In this document: piece after piece, positions 51,277 through 55,918 of the stretch
Numbering within the stretch: position 1 is the first letter of the stretch
How the letters are laid out: the number at the start of each line of letters is the position of its first letter
DNA from: Rhodospirillales bacterium
GTDB taxonomy: Bacteria; Pseudomonadota; Alphaproteobacteria; ATCC43930; CGMCC-115725
NCBI GenBank assembly: GCA_027315365.1
Contig: DAHUYF010000038.1
Coordinates: 1 to 55,918 of the forward strand
DNA: 55,918 bases
Direction: 5' to 3'
Notes under the pieces: generated by a model
Databases searched by the model: none
Seen by the model: only the letters and a program-made list of their open reading frames with translations
What the model was told of the DNA's origin: nothing
Program-made: the position numbers and the translations under genes

Positions 51277-52206
51277 TCAGGCTTCGCCCTTGTAGATGCG
51301 GATGATGCTGTCCAGCAGCTTCAGCGCCTGCTCGCGCGGCCGCTGGAAGGTGTTGCGGCCGATGATCGAGCCGTTGCCGCCGCCGTCGCGGATGGCACGC
51401 ACCTCGTTCAGCAAGCCGTCGACATCCTTGGCCTCGCCGCCGGAGAACACGACGATGCGCCGTCCGTTGAAGCAGGATTGCACGACGTGGCGGAAGCGCG
51501 CGGCGGGCGAAGCGATATCGATCTTCTGCTGCTCGTAGACCTTCTTCGCCGCATCGAGCTCGAGATGCTCGGTGGGCGGCTTCACCTTGATGATATGCGC
51601 GCCCAGCAGCGCCGCCATATGCGCGGCATAGGCGCAGATGTCCATCGCGGTCTCGCCCTGCTTGGAGAGCGAGCCGCCGCGCGGATAGGACCAGATCACC
51701 ACGGCGAGTCCATGCGCCTTCGCTTCGCGTCCCATCTCGGCGATCTCTTCCATCATGTCATAGGCGGCGTCCGAGCCGGGATAGATGGTGAAGCCGATGG
51801 CGGCGCAGCCCAGCCGCAGCGCGTCGCGCACGCTTGCGGTCACTGCTTGCGACGGACCCTCCTTGGCGCGCGCCAGCGAGTTGGCGGAGTTGACCTTGAG
51901 GATGGTCGGGATGGCGCCGGCAAAAGTTGCAGCGCCGGCCTCGATGAAGCCCAGCGGCGCGGCATAGGACGAGAGCCCGGCATCGATCGCGAGCCGGAAA
52001 TGGTAATGCGGGTCGTAGGCCGGCGGATTGGGGGCGAAGCTGCGCGCGGGGCCATGCTCGAAGCCCTGATCCACCGGCAGGATGACGAGCTTGCCGGTGC
52101 CGCCGAGCCTGCCGTGCATCAGGATGCGGGCGAGGTTGGCCTTGGTGCCGGGATTGTCGCTCTCGTAGCAGTCGAGGATTTTCTTGACGGGTTCGCTGAC
52201 CATCAT
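51277..52206 (-). CDS. fbaB: Class I fructose-bisphosphate aldolase (DhnA/FbaB type)
   Basis: This 309-residue Schiff-base aldolase of the archaeal/DhnA family splits or makes fructose 1,6-bisphosphate. The family segments [17 protein letters not shown] and the stretch IIKVKPP with catalytic Lys are seen, as is the phosphate-binding VFSGGEAKD. It needs no metal, unlike the class II FbaA. Two adjacent ATGs (52206, 52203) follow GAGGAG. It lies 23 bases before thiE and 117 bases after the orf139 stop on the same strand. It partners with phosphofructokinase and gap for glycolysis or gluconeogenesis. Confidence 0.93.
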   Translation of the reverse strand: MMVSEPVKKILDCYESDNPGTKANLARILMHGRLGGTGKLVILPVDQGFEHGPARSFAPNPPAYDPHYHFRLAIDAGLSSYAAPLGFIEAGAATFAGAIPTILKVNSANSLARAKEGPSQAVTASVRDALRLGCAAIGFTIYPGSDAAYDMMEEIAEMGREAKAHGLAVVIWSYPRGGSLSKQGETAMDICAYAAHMAALLGAHIIKVKPPTEHLELDAAKKVYEQQKIDIASPAARFRHVVQSCFNGRRIVVFSGGEAKDVDGLLNEVRAIRDGGGNGSIIGRNTFQRPREQALKLLDSIIRIYKGEA

Positions 52207-52323
52207 GTCGGTGCGGCTCCTCGGGCGCGGCTGGGATTGGAGGCGGGTATAGCAGAAGGCCGCAGGCGCGGCAAAGCGCGCCATCGCTGCCGCTGCCGCC
52301 GGTTTCGCGCCGCGGGAAACGCG

Positions 52324-52739
52324 TCAGCCGGCGGATTCGTTCCCGGCGAGAAAGGCGCGCGCGGCCGCTTCGGGGTCGCGTGCCGCCAGCAGATCGAGCG
52401 CCGGCTCGGCGCTGGCGCCCTCGACCGCGGCGCCCTGCGCCGCGGCGATCTCGGCGAGGCGCCGGCGCGTCTCCTGGGGGCCGGTGAAGCGCACCCGTTC
52501 CAGCCCGGCGCGCAACGCCGCCAGCGTCGTGCCGGCCTCGTCGGCGCAATCCAGCACCGCCGCCGCCTCGGCCGCGGGATGCGCGCGGCGCGCTTCGTCC
52601 ACGAGGGCCTTGAACCACAGCGGCCCGGCATAGGCGCCGGCGCCGGCGGCGCTTTCGATCGTCACGCTCACGCGCAGCGCCGCCGCCGCCTTGAGCGCCG
52701 CGCGCGCCTGCTCGAGCGAATGCACGATGATGCGCCGGC

Positions 52740-52743
<4 letters not shown>
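52324..52743 (-). CDS. Uncharacterised protein coupled to gap (139 residues)
   Basis: I do not recognise the family with certainty. The 139-residue protein starts at the GTG at 52743, which overlaps the gap stop (GTGA). The N-terminal part (RRIIVHSLEQARAALKAAAA) looks like a strand then a helix; a segment YAGPLWFKALVDEARRAHPA and AAAVLDCADEAGTTLAALRA follow, then an Ala-rich helical end (DLLAARDPEAAARAFLAGN). It is soluble, with no signal or membrane segment and one Cys in LDCADEAG. Tight coupling to gap and position before fba suggest a metabolic or regulatory role in lower glycolysis. Its place is where pgk often sits, but it is far too small and unrelated to be Pgk. Confidence 0.65.
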
Positions 52744-53747
<1,004 letters not shown>

Positions 53748-53800
53748 GCCGTCCTCCACCCCCTGGCCGTCCCGGTGAACATCTGCCGACGTCGCTCGAT

Positions 53801-53822
53801 CCCTCCTTGTCCGGAAGGAGGG
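53801..53822. other. Hairpin between tkt and gap
   Basis: CCCTCCTT (53801-53808) pairs with AAGGAGGG (53815-53822) around GTCCGG, in the 89-base gap between tkt and gap. No T-run on the minus strand. It may partly terminate or set the ends of processed mRNAs, letting gap be made at a different level from tkt. Confidence 0.55.
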
Positions 53823-53836
53823 CGGATCGCGAGAGC

Positions 53837-55858
53837 CTACAGGCGCCGCAGTGCCGCCTCCGCCACCCTCTCGGCGGTGATGCCGAAATGGCGGTAGAGC
53901 TCTTCCGCCGGCGCCGAGGCGCCGAAGCCGGTCATGCCGATGACCGTACCATCGGCGCCGACATAGCGCTCCCAGCCGAAGGGCGAGGCCGCCTCGACCG
54001 CGATGCGCGGCGCGCGGCCCAGCACTTCGGCACGGTAGCCCGGCGTCTCGGCGTCGAAGAGCGCCCAGCACGGCAGCGACACCACCGCCGCGGCGACGCC
54101 GCGTGCCTTGAGCAACTCGCGCGCCGCCAGCGCCAGCGCCACTTCCGAGCCGGTGGCGATGAGCGTCGCCTGGCGCGCGCCCTCGGCCTCGGCCAGCACA
54201 TATCCGCCGCGGGCCGAGCGGTTCTCGCCGGCATCGCGGCGCAGTGCCGGCACGGCCTGCCGCGTCAGCGCCAGCACCGACGGCGCCTGCCGCGTGCGCA
54301 GCGCCAGCTCCCAGCATTCCGCGGTTTCCACCGCATCGGCGGGGCGGAACACCTGCAAATTGGGAATGGCGCGCAGGCTGGCGAGATGCTCGACCGGCTG
54401 ATGCGTCGGGCCGTCCTCGCCAAGCCCGATCGAATCATGGGTCAGGACATAGACGACGCGCAAACCCATCAGCGCCGCCAGCCGGATCGACGGGCGGCAG
54501 TAATCGCTGAACACCAGGAAGGTGCCGCCATAGGGGATGATGCCGCCATGGACGGCCATGCCGTTCATCGCCGCCGCCATGCCGTGCTCGCGGATGCCGT
54601 AATGCAGGTAGCTGCCGGAGAAATCGCCGGGGGTGACCGGCTTCTGGCTCTTGGCCTTGGTGTTGTTGGAGCCGGTGAGATCGGCCGAGCCGCCGATCAG
54701 CTCCGGCAACACCGGTGCCAGCGTGTCGAGCACCGTGCCCGACGCCTGCCGCGTCGCGGTCTTCGGCGCCTCGGCGGCGAATTTGGCGCGGATGCCGGCA
54801 ATCGCGGCGTCGAATCCCGGCGGCAACGCACCGTCGATGCGCTGCTCGAAGTCGCCGCGAACCGTCGCCGGGGCGGCGTCGAGCCGCTGCCGCCAGGCCG
54901 CCGATGCGCCGCCGCCGCGCGCGCCCACCGCGTGCCACCACTCGGCGACGTCGCCGGGGATGACGAAAGGCGGCTCCCGCCAGCCGAGGCGCTCGCGCGC
55001 GCCGGCGATCTCGGCGGCGCCCAGCGCCGAGCCATGGGCGGCGGCGGAGCCCGCCTTGCTCGGCGCGCCGAAGGCGATCACCGTGCGGCAGGCGATGAGC
55101 GAGGGCAGCTCGGTTTCGCGCGCCCGGGCCAGCGCCGCGGCCACCGCCTCGGGGTCGTGGCCGTCGACCGCGACGCTGTCCCAGCCGGCGGCGGCGAAGC
55201 GCTGGAGCTGATCCTCGGAGGTGGAAAGCTCGGTGCCGCCGTCGATCGAGATGGCGTTGTCGTCCCACAGCACGATCAGCTTGCCGAGCCGCAGATGACC
55301 GGCGAGCGAGATCGCCTCCTGGCTGATGCCTTCCATCAGGCAGCCGTCGCCGGCGACGACATAGGTGTAGTGGTCGACCAGGCCGTCGCCGAAGCGGGCG
55401 TTGAGCAGTCGCTCGGCCAGCGCCATGCCGACGGCATTGCCGAGCCCCTGGCCGAGCGGGCCGGTGGTGGTCTCGATGCCGGGGGCGTGGCCGTATTCGG
55501 GATGGCCGGCGGCGGGGCTGCCGAGCTGGCGGAAGCGCTTGATCTCGTCGAGGCTCATGCCGGGATAGCCCGTCAGATGCAGCAGGGCGTAGAGCAGCAT
55601 CGAGCCGTGCCCGGCGGAGAGCACGAAGCGGTCGCGGTCGGGCCAGTCGGGCCGCGCCGGGTCGAATTTGAGGAACCGGCTCCACAGCACGGTCGCGGCA
55701 TCGGCCATGCCCATGGGCATGCCGGGATGGCCGCACGTCGCCCGTTCCACCGCATCCATGGCGAGAACGCGGATGGCATTTGCCATGCGGCGCAACACGG
55801 GGTCGCGCGGTGTCGGCAACGGAGGGGGCGGCGAGGCCGCGGTGTGGGATGAGCTCAT
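53837..55858 (-). CDS. tkt: Transketolase
   Basis: This 673-residue thiamine-diphosphate enzyme transfers two-carbon units in the pentose-phosphate or Calvin pathways. It has [17 protein letters not shown], the ThDP site [14 protein letters not shown] and DDN, the pyrimidine-domain [16 protein letters not shown] and [19 protein letters not shown], and the C-terminal domain with [10 protein letters not shown]. The start at 55858 gives a short Pro-rich lead; a longer frame from 55909 lacks support. It is the first gene of the leftward tkt-gap-orf139-fba-thiE run. The upstream promoter lies at or beyond the right edge. Confidence 0.95.
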   Translation of the reverse strand: MSSSHTAASPPPPLPTPRDPVLRRMANAIRVLAMDAVERATCGHPGMPMGMADAATVLWSRFLKFDPARPDWPDRDRFVLSAGHGSMLLYALLHLTGYPGMSLDEIKRFRQLGSPAAGHPEYGHAPGIETTTGPLGQGLGNAVGMALAERLLNARFGDGLVDHYTYVVAGDGCLMEGISQEAISLAGHLRLGKLIVLWDDNAISIDGGTELSTSEDQLQRFAAAGWDSVAVDGHDPEAVAAALARARETELPSLIACRTVIAFGAPSKAGSAAAHGSALGAAEIAGARERLGWREPPFVIPGDVAEWWHAVGARGGGASAAWRQRLDAAPATVRGDFEQRIDGALPPGFDAAIAGIRAKFAAEAPKTATRQASGTVLDTLAPVLPELIGGSADLTGSNNTKAKSQKPVTPGDFSGSYLHYGIREHGMAAAMNGMAVHGGIIPYGGTFLVFSDYCRPSIRLAALMGLRVVYVLTHDSIGLGEDGPTHQPVEHLASLRAIPNLQVFRPADAVETAECWELALRTRQAPSVLALTRQAVPALRRDAGENRSARGGYVLAEAEGARQATLIATGSEVALALAARELLKARGVAAAVVSLPCWALFDAETPGYRAEVLGRAPRIAVEAASPFGWERYVGADGTVIGMTGFGASAPAEELYRHFGITAERVAEAALRRL

Positions 55859-55918
55859 GGAACCGCGGGCAACTTGCCGGGCGGGCGGCGTCGCGTCAAC
55901 CGCGATCACGCGGCGCCA

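Overview
The window is about 56 kb of very GC-rich DNA packed with genes on both strands. The gene content points to an alphaproteobacterium, most likely of the Rhodospirillales type: RcdA (DUF1465), a TrcR-type DUF1013 protein, COQ9, DUF1192, two DUF465 proteins, three-subunit PntAA/PntAB/PntB transhydrogenase, a cysteine-free L31, a DhnA-type class I aldolase and ECF/RpoH promoter motifs of alphaproteobacterial style. I see no rRNA or tRNA gene, insertion sequence, prophage or CRISPR array, and no gap above 300 bases without a gene. It reads as core chromosome with a few accessory patches.

Layout. 1-6.2 kb: tail of a probable radical SAM protein, an orphan secreted protein in less GC-rich DNA, an ABC1 kinase and an M3 peptidase (minus strand), and a long-chain acyl-CoA ligase. 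6.3-11.6 kb: an FNR-like regulator with a candidate 4Fe-4S cluster, bracketed by two copies of a palindromic 12-mer; a small DUF6894-like protein; a UDP-sugar epimerase; a zinc alcohol dehydrogenase; an orphan amino-acid-type binding protein; and a polysaccharide-export lipoprotein behind a perfect GGAAC-N16-CGTT promoter. 11.6-15.1 kb: small secreted and cytosolic proteins, and an ECF sigma/anti-sigma/EamA-transporter operon whose transporter ends in a histidine-rich tail. 15.2-25.6 kb: transhydrogenase, S21, peptide deformylase, COQ9, an acetyltransferase, purEK, a GGDEF protein, phosphofructokinase, UbiX and two DUF465 proteins. 25.6-37.7 kb: acyl-CoA and propionyl-CoA synthetases, a FIST protein coupled to a PAS histidine kinase, TrcR-like, quinone oxidoreductase, 3-hydroxybutyrate dehydrogenase, and a metY-hydrolase-thioesterase operon behind a structured leader.

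37.7-46.1 kb is the most unusual part. It holds a membrane-anchored protein of about 1,060 residues whose last two thirds contain 25 consecutive repeats of exactly 25 residues, with one reading-frame interruption just before the array. Then come Hsp20 with an RpoH promoter, RcdA, L31, a 36-residue lysine-rich peptide gene between strong hairpins, and a three-gene OmpA/MotA-like/MotB-like operon that looks like a proton-driven envelope machine. 46.2-55.9 kb: SuhB, EF-P, a secreted phosphoesterase, the EF-P lysylating enzyme EpmA, and a carbon-metabolism operon read leftward (tkt, gap, an unrecognised 139-residue protein, class I aldolase, thiE).

Shared themes: central carbon flow (pfk, fba, gap, tkt, NADPH from Pnt), acyl-CoA activation and PHB use (three acyl-CoA synthetases, bdhA), ubiquinone synthesis (UbiX, COQ9, ABC1 kinase), translation (S21, L31, EF-P/EpmA, Def), cell-cycle control (RcdA, TrcR-like) and stress/envelope functions. 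All assignments come from reading sequence and motifs; no database search was run.
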